48,258 nt of DNA from an uncultured Alistipes sp. (GCA_900550925.1 URTU01000006.1:1-48258); one strand, 5' to 3'; numbered from the stretch's first letter, positions 7,562 to 18,537 are shown. The notes: a model not told the origin generated them from the letters alone. Translations and numbers: made by a program.

Positions 7562-7601
7562 AAAACGGGATCGCCCGCCGCAAGGCAGACAATCCCGTTT
7601 T
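7562..7601 (-). terminator. Possible terminator downstream of gpmI
   Basis: AAAACGGGAT (7562-7571) is perfectly complementary to 7592-7601, with a 20-base loop. Minus-strand reading ends in five T. It lies about 190 bases after the gpmI stop, which is far for a dedicated terminator. Confidence 0.5.
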
Positions 7602-7790
7602 AATCATCGTAACGGACCTAAATTTACGGAGCAGCCGCCACCGTCAAGCCATAAACTGCATTGGGAAATGGATCGGCTCGACCGGTCTCCCTCTCTCGGC
7701 AGCCGCAAACTGTCCTCGGCCCCGGCGGGGCAAACCGCCTTCAGCCCCGCAGCCCATGTACCATAGCCCAGGCCCCGCAGCCCGTTCCTG

Positions 7791-9320
7791 CTATTTGAAG
7801 TCGATCAGCGGCTTTCCGGTCATCTCGGCCGGCTGGGGAAGCCCCATAAGTTTCAGAACCGTCGGAGCCACATCCGCAAGAACACCGTTGTGAACCGCCG
7901 CTACACGATCCGATACCACAACGATAGGTACCGGATTGAGCGAATGGGCCGTATTGGGCGTACCGTCGGCATTGATCGCATGGTCGGCATTGCCGTGGTC
8001 AGCGATCTGAACAACCTCGTAACCGTTGGCCTTGGCCGCCTCAACAACATCGCCGACACACTCGTCAACCGCCTTGACTGCCTTGACAATAGCATCATAT
8101 ACTCCCGTATGGCCAACCATGTCGCCGTTGGCGAAGTTCAGGCAGATGAAGTCGTACTTCTGCGTCTTCAGCGCCTCGACAAGTTTCGTGCGGACCTCAT
8201 AGGCACTCATCTCAGGCTTCAGGTCGTAGGTGGCAACCTTCGGCGAAGGTACCAATATACGGTCCTCGTTCTCGAACTTGTCCTCGCGGCCGCCGTTCAG
8301 GAAGAAGGTCACGTGGGCATACTTCTCGGTCTCGGCAATACGCAACTGGCGAAGTCCCATTTTCGAAACATACTCGCCGATCGTATTGTGGACGTTCTCC
8401 TTGTCGAACAGTATGTGCAGACCCGTAAATTTGGCATCATACGGCGTCATGCAGCAATAGTACAGCGGTATGGTGTGCATCCCCTGCTCGGGCATATCCT
8501 CCTGAGTCAGCACGATCGTAAGCTCCTTGGCGCGGTCATTGCGGAAGTTGAAGAAGATCACCAGGTCATCCTTCTCGATCAGACCGACCGGCTCGCCGTT
8601 CCCGTCAACCGCAACGATCGGCTTCACGAACTCGTCCGTCACGCCCTCGTCGTATGACTTCTGCATCGCCGCAACCATATCTGTCGCCTTCTCGCCGACA
8701 CCCGAAACCAACTGGTCGTAGGCAACCTTCACACGCTCCCAGCGCTTGTCGCGGTCCATGGCGTAGTAACGGCCGATAATCGAAGCGATCCGGCCGGTCG
8801 ACTGCGCCATGTGCGCCTCCAGCTGTTCGATGAAGCCCTTGCCGCTGTGCGGGTCGGTGTCGCGGCCGTCCATGAAGCAGTGCACGAACGTGCGCTCGAT
8901 GCCGTAGGCCTTCGCAATGTCGCACAACTTGTAGAGGTGGTCGATCGACGAGTGTACGCCGCCGTCCGAAACCAGACCCATGAAGTGTACCTTCACACCC
9001 TTGTCGCGGGCATATTCGAATGCCTTGACTATCTCGGGATTCTGCATGATCGAGTTGTCACGCGCCGCACGGTTGATCTTCACCAGATCCTGATATACGA
9101 TACGGCCGGCTCCGATATTGAGGTGTCCGACCTCCGAGTTGCCCATCTGACCGTCGGGCAGACCCACATTCTCACCGTCGGTGCGCAGCTGAGCATGCGG
9201 ATAACGCGCCGTCATAGCCGAAATATAGGGCGGATGGACTGTCGATATCACATCTCCCTTCGATCCGTCGCCGATTCCCCAACCGTCGAGGATCATCAAC
9301 AATACTTTCTGTGTCTTCAT
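7791..9320 (-). CDS. gpmI: 2,3-bisphosphoglycerate-independent phosphoglycerate mutase
   Basis: The enzyme interconverts 3- and 2-phosphoglycerate in glycolysis and gluconeogenesis using two metal ions, without a bisphosphoglycerate cofactor. The 509-residue protein has the alkaline-phosphatase-type start (LLMILDGWG; Asp12 as metal ligand) and the phosphorylated serine Ser62 in QMGNSEVGH. It also has HCFMDGRDT and the C-terminal metal site IADHGNADH. The frame stays open to 9359, but that would overlap alaS; ATG 9320 gives the conserved N-terminus 28 bases after the alaS stop. Cotranscription with alaS is likely because no promoter lies between them. Confidence 0.96.
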   Translation of the reverse strand: MKTQKVLLMILDGWGIGDGSKGDVISTVHPPYISAMTARYPHAQLRTDGENVGLPDGQMGNSEVGHLNIGAGRIVYQDLVKINRAARDNSIMQNPEIVKAFEYARDKGVKVHFMGLVSDGGVHSSIDHLYKLCDIAKAYGIERTFVHCFMDGRDTDPHSGKGFIEQLEAHMAQSTGRIASIIGRYYAMDRDKRWERVKVAYDQLVSGVGEKATDMVAAMQKSYDEGVTDEFVKPIVAVDGNGEPVGLIEKDDLVIFFNFRNDRAKELTIVLTQEDMPEQGMHTIPLYYCCMTPYDAKFTGLHILFDKENVHNTIGEYVSKMGLRQLRIAETEKYAHVTFFLNGGREDKFENEDRILVPSPKVATYDLKPEMSAYEVRTKLVEALKTQKYDFICLNFANGDMVGHTGVYDAIVKAVKAVDECVGDVVEAAKANGYEVVQIADHGNADHAINADGTPNTAHSLNPVPIVVVSDRVAAVHNGVLADVAPTVLKLMGLPQPAEMTGKPLIDFK

Positions 9321-9348
9321 AATATCCTTTTTTTCGTTTATCTCTACT

Positions 9349-11976
<2,628 letters not shown>

Positions 11977-12028
11977 AAAATATAATAATGCTTCGTTTTT
12001 TTCGTTTGTTTATTCAGCCGCTAAGGAA

Positions 12029-12059
12029 TTGCAAAATTACGCATTTTGAACTAATTTTG
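12029..12059 (+). promoter_or_regulatory. Promoter of the M23 peptidase pair (overlaps alaS promoter)
   Basis: TTG at 12029-12031 and TAATTTTG at 12052-12059 are 20 bases apart, a good Bacteroidota match. The ATG of the first M23 gene follows 27 bases after the -7 element. Confidence 0.65.
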
Positions 12060-12063
12060 TCAA
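12032..12063 (-). promoter_or_regulatory. Promoter of alaS-gpmI (overlaps M23 promoter)
   Basis: On the minus strand TTG (12063-12061) and TAATTTTG (12039-12032) are 21 bases apart. The alaS ATG at 11976 would have a leader of about 50 bases. The two promoters occupy nearly the same DNA in opposite directions. Confidence 0.65.
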
Positions 12064-12086
12064 CAATCCGCCGCAGTTTTTAGCCG

Positions 12087-13064
12087 ATGGCAAAAAAAGA
12101 GTACAAATTCAACCCCAAGACGCTCACCTATGAAGTCGTTACCGCACCGTTCAAGCTGCGGTACTACCGGCTCCTGCGCAAAATCATCGTCGTATTCATC
12201 ATCGCCTCGCTCTTCAACGCCATCTTCTCATACTTCTTCTACACCCCGAAGATGTACCGGATCGTCCGCGAAAATAACGAACTCATCGTCAAATATCGTA
12301 TACTCCAAAGCAAAATCGAGGCCTCACTCGACAAGGTCGAGGAGATCAAACACCGCGACAACCGCGTATACCGAGCCCTCTTCGCTGCCGATACGCTCTC
12401 CATCGACGGAATATACACCAATTACCCCATGTCGAAATACCGCGACTTCCTAAACGATGAACATGCTTCGCTCATGCTCTCGACATGGCAGCAGCTCGAC
12501 AACCTCACCAAACTCACTTACCTCGAATCTCGGTCGTTCGACCAGCTCCAGATACTCGCCAAAAACAAGGAGAACATGTCGCTGGCCATACCGGCCATAT
12601 TCCCCATCGACAAGAAACTCTTCAAAGGCCGCAGCATCGGAGCCTTCGGCCTGCGCTTCCACCCAAAATACCACGTCTGGAAAGCCCACGAAGGAATCGA
12701 CCTCGGCGGACATATCGGCGATCCGGTCTACGCAACAGGAAATGGTACCGTACAGTCGGTCGTGCTCAGCCGTGCTAAAACCGGCTACGGAACCCAGATT
12801 GTCATCGACCACGAATTCGGATACCAGACCCGATACGCCCACCTCAATGCCGTATGGGTCAAGCCCGGCGACAAGGTCGTCCGCGGACAACGTATCGCCG
12901 ACATGGGTAATACCGGCGTCTCGACAGCCCCGCACCTCCACTACGAAGTGATCTACATGGGTAAACACGTCAACCCCATAAACTATATCAACAAGAACAT
13001 GAGTGTCGAAGAGTTCGAACAGATAATCAGTTCGGCCCGCCCGACAACCTACGAAAGCGATTGA
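12087..13064 (+). CDS. Membrane-anchored M23 family metallopeptidase (first of a pair)
   Basis: This 325-residue protein has a cytoplasmic basic start, one membrane segment (about residues 32-52) and a predicted coiled coil (about 56-98). A LytM-type M23 peptidase domain follows from about residue 180. The zinc ligands are intact: His201 and Asp205 in HEGIDLG and His285 in the HLHYE motif. FGLRFHP precedes them, as usual in M23. Such enzymes cut peptidoglycan cross-links in the periplasm, or activate other hydrolases when degenerate; this one looks catalytically competent. The next gene, a shorter paralogue, begins one base after its stop. Confidence 0.9.
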   Translation: MAKKEYKFNPKTLTYEVVTAPFKLRYYRLLRKIIVVFIIASLFNAIFSYFFYTPKMYRIVRENNELIVKYRILQSKIEASLDKVEEIKHRDNRVYRALFAADTLSIDGIYTNYPMSKYRDFLNDEHASLMLSTWQQLDNLTKLTYLESRSFDQLQILAKNKENMSLAIPAIFPIDKKLFKGRSIGAFGLRFHPKYHVWKAHEGIDLGGHIGDPVYATGNGTVQSVVLSRAKTGYGTQIVIDHEFGYQTRYAHLNAVWVKPGDKVVRGQRIADMGNTGVSTAPHLHYEVIYMGKHVNPINYINKNMSVEEFEQIISSARPTTYESD

Positions 13065-13065
13065 C

Positions 13066-14016
13066 ATGATGACCTCACGCGAAGAGAGACTCAACCAGCT
13101 GCGCCGACGCAGAATGATCCGGCAAAAAATTGCCCGGGCCGTAATCCACATCTTCGTGGGTATGGGTATCGCCGTGGCATACTATATCGCCTTCTCCATA
13201 TTCTTCGACACCCCGACCGAATACGCCGCAAAACACTCGATGGACAAACTGCGCGATGAGTACGAGATCCTCACCGCACGGTACGACAGCATAAACCGTG
13301 TCATCGACAATGTCGTCGCACGCGACCGCAATGTATTCAACATACTCTTCGAGGCCGAACCGTACGACATGAGTGACGAGAGCGGCCGCTGGTCGGAGTA
13401 CGAACACCTGCTCGGACTCCCGACCGACCGGCTCACCAAAACATTCTCCGACGGGCTGCAGTCCATGCAGCAGAAAATCACCGACCTCGACCAGTCATAC
13501 ACCACCCTGCTGGCAAAGATCGACTCCGCCGGCAAACGCTGCAACTACATCCCCGCCATACAGCCCATCATAAACGATGAACTGACTCTGCTCACGGCTT
13601 CCTACGGCATGCGTATACAGCCGTTCTTCAAGACCCTGGCCTCGCACCAGGGTGTCGACTATACGGTTCCGGAGGGTACGCGGGTCTTCGCAACGGCCGA
13701 CGGCATCGTCAAGGACGTATCGTCGTACAACACCTCGTCGGGCCAGACCATCGTCATAGACCATGGCAACGGTTACGAGACCTCGTACGGCCACCTGAGC
13801 AAGGTCAACGTCCGGCGCGGGAATCAGGTCCGGCGCGGCGACATCATCGCCCTGAGCGGAAATACCGGTCTTTCGCTGGCGCCCCACCTCCATTACGAGG
13901 TCCGCTACAACGGCATGCGGGTCGATCCGATACACTATTTCTTCATGGAGCTCTCGCCCGAGCAGTACCGCCGCATCATGCAGATCGCCCAGTCGGGAAT
14001 GCAGTCGTTCGACTGA
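13066..14016 (+). CDS. Membrane-anchored M23 family metallopeptidase (second of a pair)
   Basis: A 316-residue paralogue of the upstream gene with the same layout: basic N-terminus, one membrane segment (about residues 26-48), a helical stretch (about 58-90 and 125-155) and an M23 domain from about 170. The zinc ligands are present (His194, Asp198 in HQGVD; His276 in HLHYE), although the residue equivalent to His in the upstream FGLRFHP motif is Gln (YGMRIQP). It starts one base after the upstream stop, so translation is probably coupled. ATG codons at 13066 and 13069 are both possible. It probably works with the first M23 protein in wall remodelling. Confidence 0.9.
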   Translation: MMTSREERLNQLRRRRMIRQKIARAVIHIFVGMGIAVAYYIAFSIFFDTPTEYAAKHSMDKLRDEYEILTARYDSINRVIDNVVARDRNVFNILFEAEPYDMSDESGRWSEYEHLLGLPTDRLTKTFSDGLQSMQQKITDLDQSYTTLLAKIDSAGKRCNYIPAIQPIINDELTLLTASYGMRIQPFFKTLASHQGVDYTVPEGTRVFATADGIVKDVSSYNTSSGQTIVIDHGNGYETSYGHLSKVNVRRGNQVRRGDIIALSGNTGLSLAPHLHYEVRYNGMRVDPIHYFFMELSPEQYRRIMQIAQSGMQSFD

Positions 14017-14093
14017 CGGCCGGAGCGGAGGCATATCGCCAGCGCCTGCACGAGCATTCATCCTTCGCTTCACAATCCGCGTTCGTTGGGAAC

Positions 14094-14158
14094 CGATTCG
14101 TCGGTAATCGATTCTTGGGGGGGGGTGGCGATTCGTCAGCAATCGATTTTTTTGGGGG
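14094..14158. repeat. Imperfect tandem repeat with G9 run
   Basis: Two copies of a unit of the form CGATTCGTC, two to three variable bases, AATCGATT, then T and G tracts (14094-14125 and 14129-14158). A truncated third copy begins near 14162 (CCGATTCTTTTT). The first copy ends in nine G (14117-14125) and the second in five G. Confidence 0.7.
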
Positions 14159-14350
14159 AGGCCGATTCTTTTTGATTCAGGCCGGACAACCGATCCTGTA
14201 CATCTTCCGGATATTACACCGACATCTACCCGCATCATTCTATGTAACAATCCATTAATGCGATCAATGCTGTTCAGCCCGACCGCCTCATGACGCATGC
14301 ATGCCGGTGCGACGAAGCTTCCAGCGCCGCCTCACAAAACACCCACGAAA

Positions 14351-14379
14351 CACACCTTGAAAAAAATCACACCTTGAAA
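14351..14379. repeat. Direct repeat upstream of the LuxR-type gene (operator candidate)
   Basis: CACACCTTGAAA occurs at 14351-14362 and again at 14368-14379, a 17-base period. It lies immediately upstream of the putative promoter of the 14434 gene. Two identical half-sites in tandem suggest a protein-binding site; this is inference. Confidence 0.45.
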
Positions 14380-14433
14380 TACATTGAATCCGATTTTATT
14401 TGAGTATATTTACCTGACCAAACACTACTGACC

Positions 14434-15444
14434 ATGGGACAGACTATAGATACCGCCCCCATCCGCGCCATCTCGGCACGGCTGAAAACCTTCATCTCCG
14501 ACCGCGAAACACAAATATACGGCCAGCAAAAACTGTCGGTATACCTCTATGCATCGGTCATCCTGATCGGAATCATTCCGCTCATCCGGTTCACCATGCC
14601 CAAAGACATGCCAATGTTCCTCTGGCCCAGCATCGCCCTGTGGTGCTCAACACTTCTGCTAATGTTCGCATATTACGTACGCGTAATCTCTCTCCCAACC
14701 GCCATCACCCTACTGGCTATATTCTCGCAAACCGATCTGATGATCGAGATGATTCACGGCGCCCTCTCCCCCGTACCGTACAGCTCCTCGCTGCTGCTTG
14801 CAAATCTGTTCCTGTCGTTGATCGTCGTCCTGCTCTCGGCCATAGCCTACATGAAATATATGCCCTATCTGCTCAGTGCAATGGCAATGGGGGCTTACGC
14901 ATACAGCATGATCGCAACCGGAGACGCTTTCCTGCAAAGCCTGTGCACCGTATTCCTGTTCATATTCCTTATAATATGTCTGCTCGGAACACAGATCCGC
15001 AACAACATCGTGCGGCTGAACAAGGAGAACGAAGGCCTGCGAAACGACGAACTCGAACTGCTGAAACTGCTGCGTATGAACAAGTCGCAGGTCAAGGCAC
15101 TGCTGGAACTCTCAAAGTCAAACTCATCGGTCCGAACCGGCGAACTGCTCGACATTGTGGACGATCAGGTACGGCACAACATCATTCACGCCGTATCGAC
15201 ATGGCAAAGGCAAAAGGAGATCGAATCGACAAACATGTCCATGAAGTTCCCCGAATTGACAAACTCCGAACGCGAGATCTGCGCCCTGATCCTGCAGGAC
15301 AAGAAACAGAATGCCATATGCATGCTGCTCAACAAGTCGGCCAGCAACATCAACAGCCAACGCGCCCATATCCGTAAAAAACTCGGACTACGGCCCCAGG
15401 ATGACCTGAAAGCCGCTCTCCGAAGACGGATGGATCACGAATGA
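14434..15444 (+). CDS. Six-helix membrane protein with C-terminal LuxR-type HTH
   Basis: The 336-residue protein has six hydrophobic segments (roughly residues 34-52, 62-82, 85-104, 117-138, 142-162 and 166-186). A charged, probably coiled-coil linker follows (about 188-225). The C-terminal helix-turn-helix (about 274-325) shows the LuxR/GerE pattern: LTNSEREICALIL, then NKSASNINSQRAHIRKKLG. There is no receiver, kinase or known ligand domain. It may be a one-component regulator whose DNA-binding domain is tied to the inner membrane. I do not know its signal. It stands alone, with direct repeats directly upstream that could be its own operator. Confidence 0.75.
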   Translation: MGQTIDTAPIRAISARLKTFISDRETQIYGQQKLSVYLYASVILIGIIPLIRFTMPKDMPMFLWPSIALWCSTLLLMFAYYVRVISLPTAITLLAIFSQTDLMIEMIHGALSPVPYSSSLLLANLFLSLIVVLLSAIAYMKYMPYLLSAMAMGAYAYSMIATGDAFLQSLCTVFLFIFLIICLLGTQIRNNIVRLNKENEGLRNDELELLKLLRMNKSQVKALLELSKSNSSVRTGELLDIVDDQVRHNIIHAVSTWQRQKEIESTNMSMKFPELTNSEREICALILQDKKQNAICMLLNKSASNINSQRAHIRKKLGLRPQDDLKAALRRRMDHE

Positions 15445-15608
15445 GTCGCCAGCCAACGGGCCATTCGGAAAAACCCGTCGGGCAGAAATTGCAAAAATAC
15501 TGGCATTCAAGTGCTTGATCTTCACTCTTGGAGGTCGGTTTCCGGAGGATTCCCGAACGTCTTCCGCAACAAATGAGCGGAATCTGCGCTTTTTATGCAA
15601 AGAATCAT

Positions 15609-15616
15609 TACATTTG
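15609..15616 (+). promoter_or_regulatory. -7 element (TACATTTG) upstream of fabD
   Basis: TACATTTG matches the consensus. It implies a leader of roughly 110 bases before the fabD ATG, in which GCAGGC (15658-15663) and GCCTGC (15688-15693) could pair. No clear -33 TTG is present. Confidence 0.45.
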
Positions 15617-15734
15617 CAACGCGAAACAGAGTCGCAGGTCACAGGTTCAGCCGATTTGCAGGCCCCGCCTCCCGGCAAAACCGCAGAGCCTGCGCCAAAA
15701 AAACCGATTGACAACACTAAAATATATACAAAGT

Positions 15735-16619
15735 ATGAAAGCATTCGTATTCCCCGGACAGGGTGCCCAATTCCCGGGCATGGGCAAAGACCTCTACGAA
15801 AAGGTCCCCGCTGCCAAAGAACTCTTCGAGAAAGCCAACGATATCCTCGGTTTCCGAATCACCGACATCATGTTCGACGGAACGGCCGATGAACTCAAAC
15901 AGACTTTCGTAACACAGCCGGCCGTATTCCTCCATTCGGTCATCCTGGCCAAGGCCCTCGGTGACGAGTTCAAACCCGACATGGTCGCCGGTCACTCGCT
16001 CGGCGAGTTCAGCGCCCTGGTCGCTGCCGGAGCACTCGACTTCGAAGACGGCCTCAAACTGGTCTCGAAACGTGCCTCGGCCATGCAGAAGGCCTGCGAG
16101 GCTCAGCCCTCGACAATGGCCGCAATCCTCGGCCTCGACGACAAACTCGTCGAAGATACCTGCGCCGAAATCAACGGTATCGTCGTCGCTGCAAACTACA
16201 ACTGCCCCGGACAGCTGGTCATCTCCGGTACGATCGAGGCCGTTGACGAGGCCTGCGAACGCCTGAAAGCCGCCGGCGCACGCCGTGCCCTGCGCCTCCC
16301 CGTGGGCGGAGCATTCCACTCGCCCCTGATGGAGCCCGCAAAGGTCGAACTCCAGGCCGCAATCGAGGCTTCGCCGTTCCGCGCACCCGTATGCCCCGTA
16401 TATCAGAACGTCGATGCAAAACCTTATACCGATCCCGAGAAGATCAAAGCGAACCTCATCGCTCAACTCACCGCTCCGGTACGCTGGACATACATCGTCA
16501 AGAACATGATCGCCGACGGTGCAACATCGTTCGTCGAACTCGGCCCCGGAACCGTCCTGCAGGGCCTCATCAAAAAGGTCGACCACGATGCCGTAGCCGA
16601 ATCAAAAGCTACACTCTGA
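15735..16619 (+). CDS. fabD: Malonyl-CoA:ACP transacylase
   Basis: The enzyme moves malonyl from CoA to acyl carrier protein, supplying the extender unit for fatty acid synthesis. The 294-residue protein starts with AFVFPGQGAQFPGMG. It has the nucleophile Ser88 in GHSLGEFSAL, Arg113 for the malonyl carboxylate and His195 in FHSPLM. The GPGTVLQGLIKK stretch near the end is typical. The frame is open upstream to 15528, but those 69 residues are unrelated, so ATG 15735 is the start. No other fab genes are adjacent. A very strong terminator follows, making it a single-gene unit. Confidence 0.96.
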   Translation: MKAFVFPGQGAQFPGMGKDLYEKVPAAKELFEKANDILGFRITDIMFDGTADELKQTFVTQPAVFLHSVILAKALGDEFKPDMVAGHSLGEFSALVAAGALDFEDGLKLVSKRASAMQKACEAQPSTMAAILGLDDKLVEDTCAEINGIVVAANYNCPGQLVISGTIEAVDEACERLKAAGARRALRLPVGGAFHSPLMEPAKVELQAAIEASPFRAPVCPVYQNVDAKPYTDPEKIKANLIAQLTAPVRWTYIVKNMIADGATSFVELGPGTVLQGLIKKVDHDAVAESKATL

Positions 16620-16642
16620 CACCGGAATAACTCATTCAAACC

Positions 16643-16686
16643 AAAAGCCGAAGCCTCTCCGCAGTTGGAGAGGCTTCGGCTTTTTT
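16643..16686 (+). terminator. Rho-independent terminator of fabD
   Basis: Bases 16643-16660 are perfectly complementary to 16667-16684 (18 bp) around the loop GCAGTT, ending in six T (16681-16686). It starts 23 bases after the fabD stop. Confidence 0.93.
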
Positions 16687-16717
16687 GCACAGCAATTTAA
16701 AAAACATTCGAAAAATG

Positions 16718-16750
16718 TTGCGCAGATAAAAAAAATCTTTGTTATCTTTG
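16718..16750 (+). promoter_or_regulatory. Promoter of the ROK regulator gene
   Basis: TTG at 16718-16720 and TATCTTTG at 16743-16750 are 22 bases apart, one to two more than ideal. The ATG is 30 bases after the -7 element. Confidence 0.6.
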
Positions 16751-16780
16751 TGAAGTTAATAAAAATATTGCACCGTTGCC

Positions 16781-18010
16781 ATGACATCGTTGAAAGAGTT
16801 CTTCTGCCAGCACGAAGCAGACATGCTCAAGGGTATCTCCCACAAAAACAGCATAATAAAGCGAAATATCATCGCCTACATGGCCATCAACGGCCAATGC
16901 ACGCTCGCCGAACTGACCAAAGAGCTGCATATCAGCGTGCCTACTATCACCAAGCTCGTCAATGAACTCATCAGCGAGGATATCGTCTGTGACAACGGAA
17001 AGGTCGAAACCCCGGGCGGCCGCCGTCCCAATATCTTCGGCCTCGCAAATTCGGCCATCTATTTCGCCGGCGTCGACATCGGCCGCGACTATATCCTGTA
17101 CGTGCTCACCGACCTCCAGAACAACGTTATCGTAAACAAGGTCGACAACGATTTCGAACTCGTCGACCGCCCGCAGTGCCTCGACAAAATCTGCAACAGC
17201 ATCGTCGACTTCATCGACAACTGCGGCATCGACCGAAGCAAAATCCTCGGAATGGGCGTCTGCATCGCCGGCCGAGTAAACCCAAATACCGGACGCAGCT
17301 ACAAATACTTTACTTCGAGCGAAAAATCCCTCCGCGAAATATTCGAGGAACGCGTCGGAATGCACGTCCTCCTCGAAAACGATACACGTGCCCGATGCTA
17401 TGCCGAGTACAACCTCACCAACTCCAAAGAGGACAACAACATGATATACCTCTACCTCGGCCGGGGCGTGGCCATCGGTATCGTAATGGACGGTGAACTG
17501 TATTACGGCAAAAGCGGTTTCGCCGGCGAGTTCGGACATACACCCTTCTTCGACAACGAAATAATCTGCTCGTGCGGAAAGAAAGGCTGCCTCGAAACCG
17601 AAGTCTCCGGTATCGCCATCGAACAGAAAATGGTCAGCAAACTCGAAGCCGGCGTAAACTCGATCCTCAAGGACAAATACGACCGCGGTGAGTCGATCCA
17701 TATCGACGACATAATCGCCGCCGCCCGAAAGGATGACAACCTCTCGATCGAACTCATCGAGGAGGCCGGCGAGAAGATCGGAAAAAGCGTCGCCTTCCTC
17801 ATCAACATCTTCAACCCCGAAACGGTCGTTATCGGCGGAAATCTGGCTGCGGCCGGCGATTACCTGATGCTGCCGCTCAAATCCTCGACAAACAAGTATT
17901 CGCTGAGCCTGGTATACAAGGATACCAAATTCCGGATTTCGAAGATGGACGACAGCGCCGGTGCCAACGGCGTGGCCATGCTGATCCGCAACAAGGTCAT
18001 AGGCCTCTGA
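16781..18010 (+). CDS. ROK-family transcriptional regulator (NagC/XylR type)
   Basis: This 409-residue protein has an N-terminal winged helix (about residues 25-80; ISVPTITKLVNELISEDIV is the recognition region, followed by the GGRRPN wing). A ROK domain follows: GVDIGRDY phosphate-binding start, MGVCIAGRVN, and ENDTRARCYAEYN. The CSCGKKGCLE zinc motif lies near residue 266. Such proteins repress sugar-catabolic genes and are released by a sugar or sugar phosphate; some keep kinase activity. No sugar-utilisation genes are nearby, so the regulon is probably elsewhere. The GNAT gene follows 8 bases later in the same operon. Confidence 0.9.
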   Translation: MTSLKEFFCQHEADMLKGISHKNSIIKRNIIAYMAINGQCTLAELTKELHISVPTITKLVNELISEDIVCDNGKVETPGGRRPNIFGLANSAIYFAGVDIGRDYILYVLTDLQNNVIVNKVDNDFELVDRPQCLDKICNSIVDFIDNCGIDRSKILGMGVCIAGRVNPNTGRSYKYFTSSEKSLREIFEERVGMHVLLENDTRARCYAEYNLTNSKEDNNMIYLYLGRGVAIGIVMDGELYYGKSGFAGEFGHTPFFDNEIICSCGKKGCLETEVSGIAIEQKMVSKLEAGVNSILKDKYDRGESIHIDDIIAAARKDDNLSIELIEEAGEKIGKSVAFLINIFNPETVVIGGNLAAAGDYLMLPLKSSTNKYSLSLVYKDTKFRISKMDDSAGANGVAMLIRNKVIGL

Positions 18011-18018
18011 CAAACACC

Positions 18019-18537
18019 ATGATGAACGGTTCGGACATATCCCTGCGGGCGCTCGAACCCGAGGATATCGACGTGCTCTACCTTTGGGAGAACGACCCGT
18101 CGGTCTGGGGGGTCAGCGGCACATTGGCACCATTCTCGCGGCAGGTCCTGCGCCAATTCATCGAAAAACAGCAACTCGACATCTGGAGCGCCGGCCAATT
18201 GCGGTTCGTAATCGTCTGCAACAATGACGGACGCGCCGTCGGAACCATCGACCTGTTCGATGCCGACCCTTTCAACATGCGCGCCGGTGTCGGAATACTG
18301 ATAAACGGTCTCGAACGCGGCCGCGGATACGCCTCCCAGGCCCTCGAACTACTGATCGACTACGCCCGAAACATCCTGCTGCTCAATCAGCTCTATTGCG
18401 ACATCGACATCTCGAACGAAGCCAGCCGGGCACTGTTCGCCGGGTGCGGATTCGTCGAATGCGGCATCCGAAGGCGTTGGAGACGTACCGCAGATGGCTG
18501 GAGCGACGTGGTCACAATGCAGCTGCTATTGCAATAG
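18019..18537 (+). CDS. GNAT-family N-acetyltransferase (RimJ/RimL-like)
   Basis: The 172-residue protein has a complete GNAT fold. It starts with SLRALEPEDID, has the beta4/motif A region VGILINGLERGRGYASQAL (acetyl-CoA pyrophosphate loop), and ends with CDIDISNEASRALFAGCGFVECG followed by an Arg-rich strand. This layout is close to RimJ/RimL-type acetyltransferases, which modify protein N-termini, amino acids or small molecules; the substrate is unknown. ATG codons at 18019 and 18022 are both possible. The 8-base gap to the ROK gene implies cotranscription. Confidence 0.85.
   Translation: MMNGSDISLRALEPEDIDVLYLWENDPSVWGVSGTLAPFSRQVLRQFIEKQQLDIWSAGQLRFVIVCNNDGRAVGTIDLFDADPFNMRAGVGILINGLERGRGYASQALELLIDYARNILLLNQLYCDIDISNEASRALFAGCGFVECGIRRRWRRTADGWSDVVTMQLLLQ

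Larger units (their letters stand above)
7224..7790. other. Intergenic region between the lipoprotein and gpmI
   Basis: This 567-base stretch holds a promoter element for the lipoprotein (7243-7250) and a hairpin terminator (7562-7601). It also holds a 12-base direct repeat GCCCCGCAGCCC at 7744-7755 and 7772-7783 just below gpmI. I see no credible gene; the open frames have neither typical composition nor family motifs. Confidence 0.6.
14017..14433. other. Intergenic region between the M23 pair and the LuxR-type gene
   Basis: This 417-base stretch contains an imperfect tandem repeat with a G9 run (14094-14158), a 12-base direct repeat (14351-14379) and a weak promoter-like box (TTG at 14384, TATATTTA at 14405). 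No gene is supported. Confidence 0.6.

Noticed and set aside
15528..15734. Upstream start for fabD adding 69 residues
   Set aside because: The added residues are not FabD-like, begin upstream of the probable promoter element, and the MKAFVFPGQG start at 15735 is canonical.
15609..15734. fabD leader as a riboswitch
   Set aside because: Only one weak 6-bp pairing is visible, with no match to a known riboswitch core that I can recognise.
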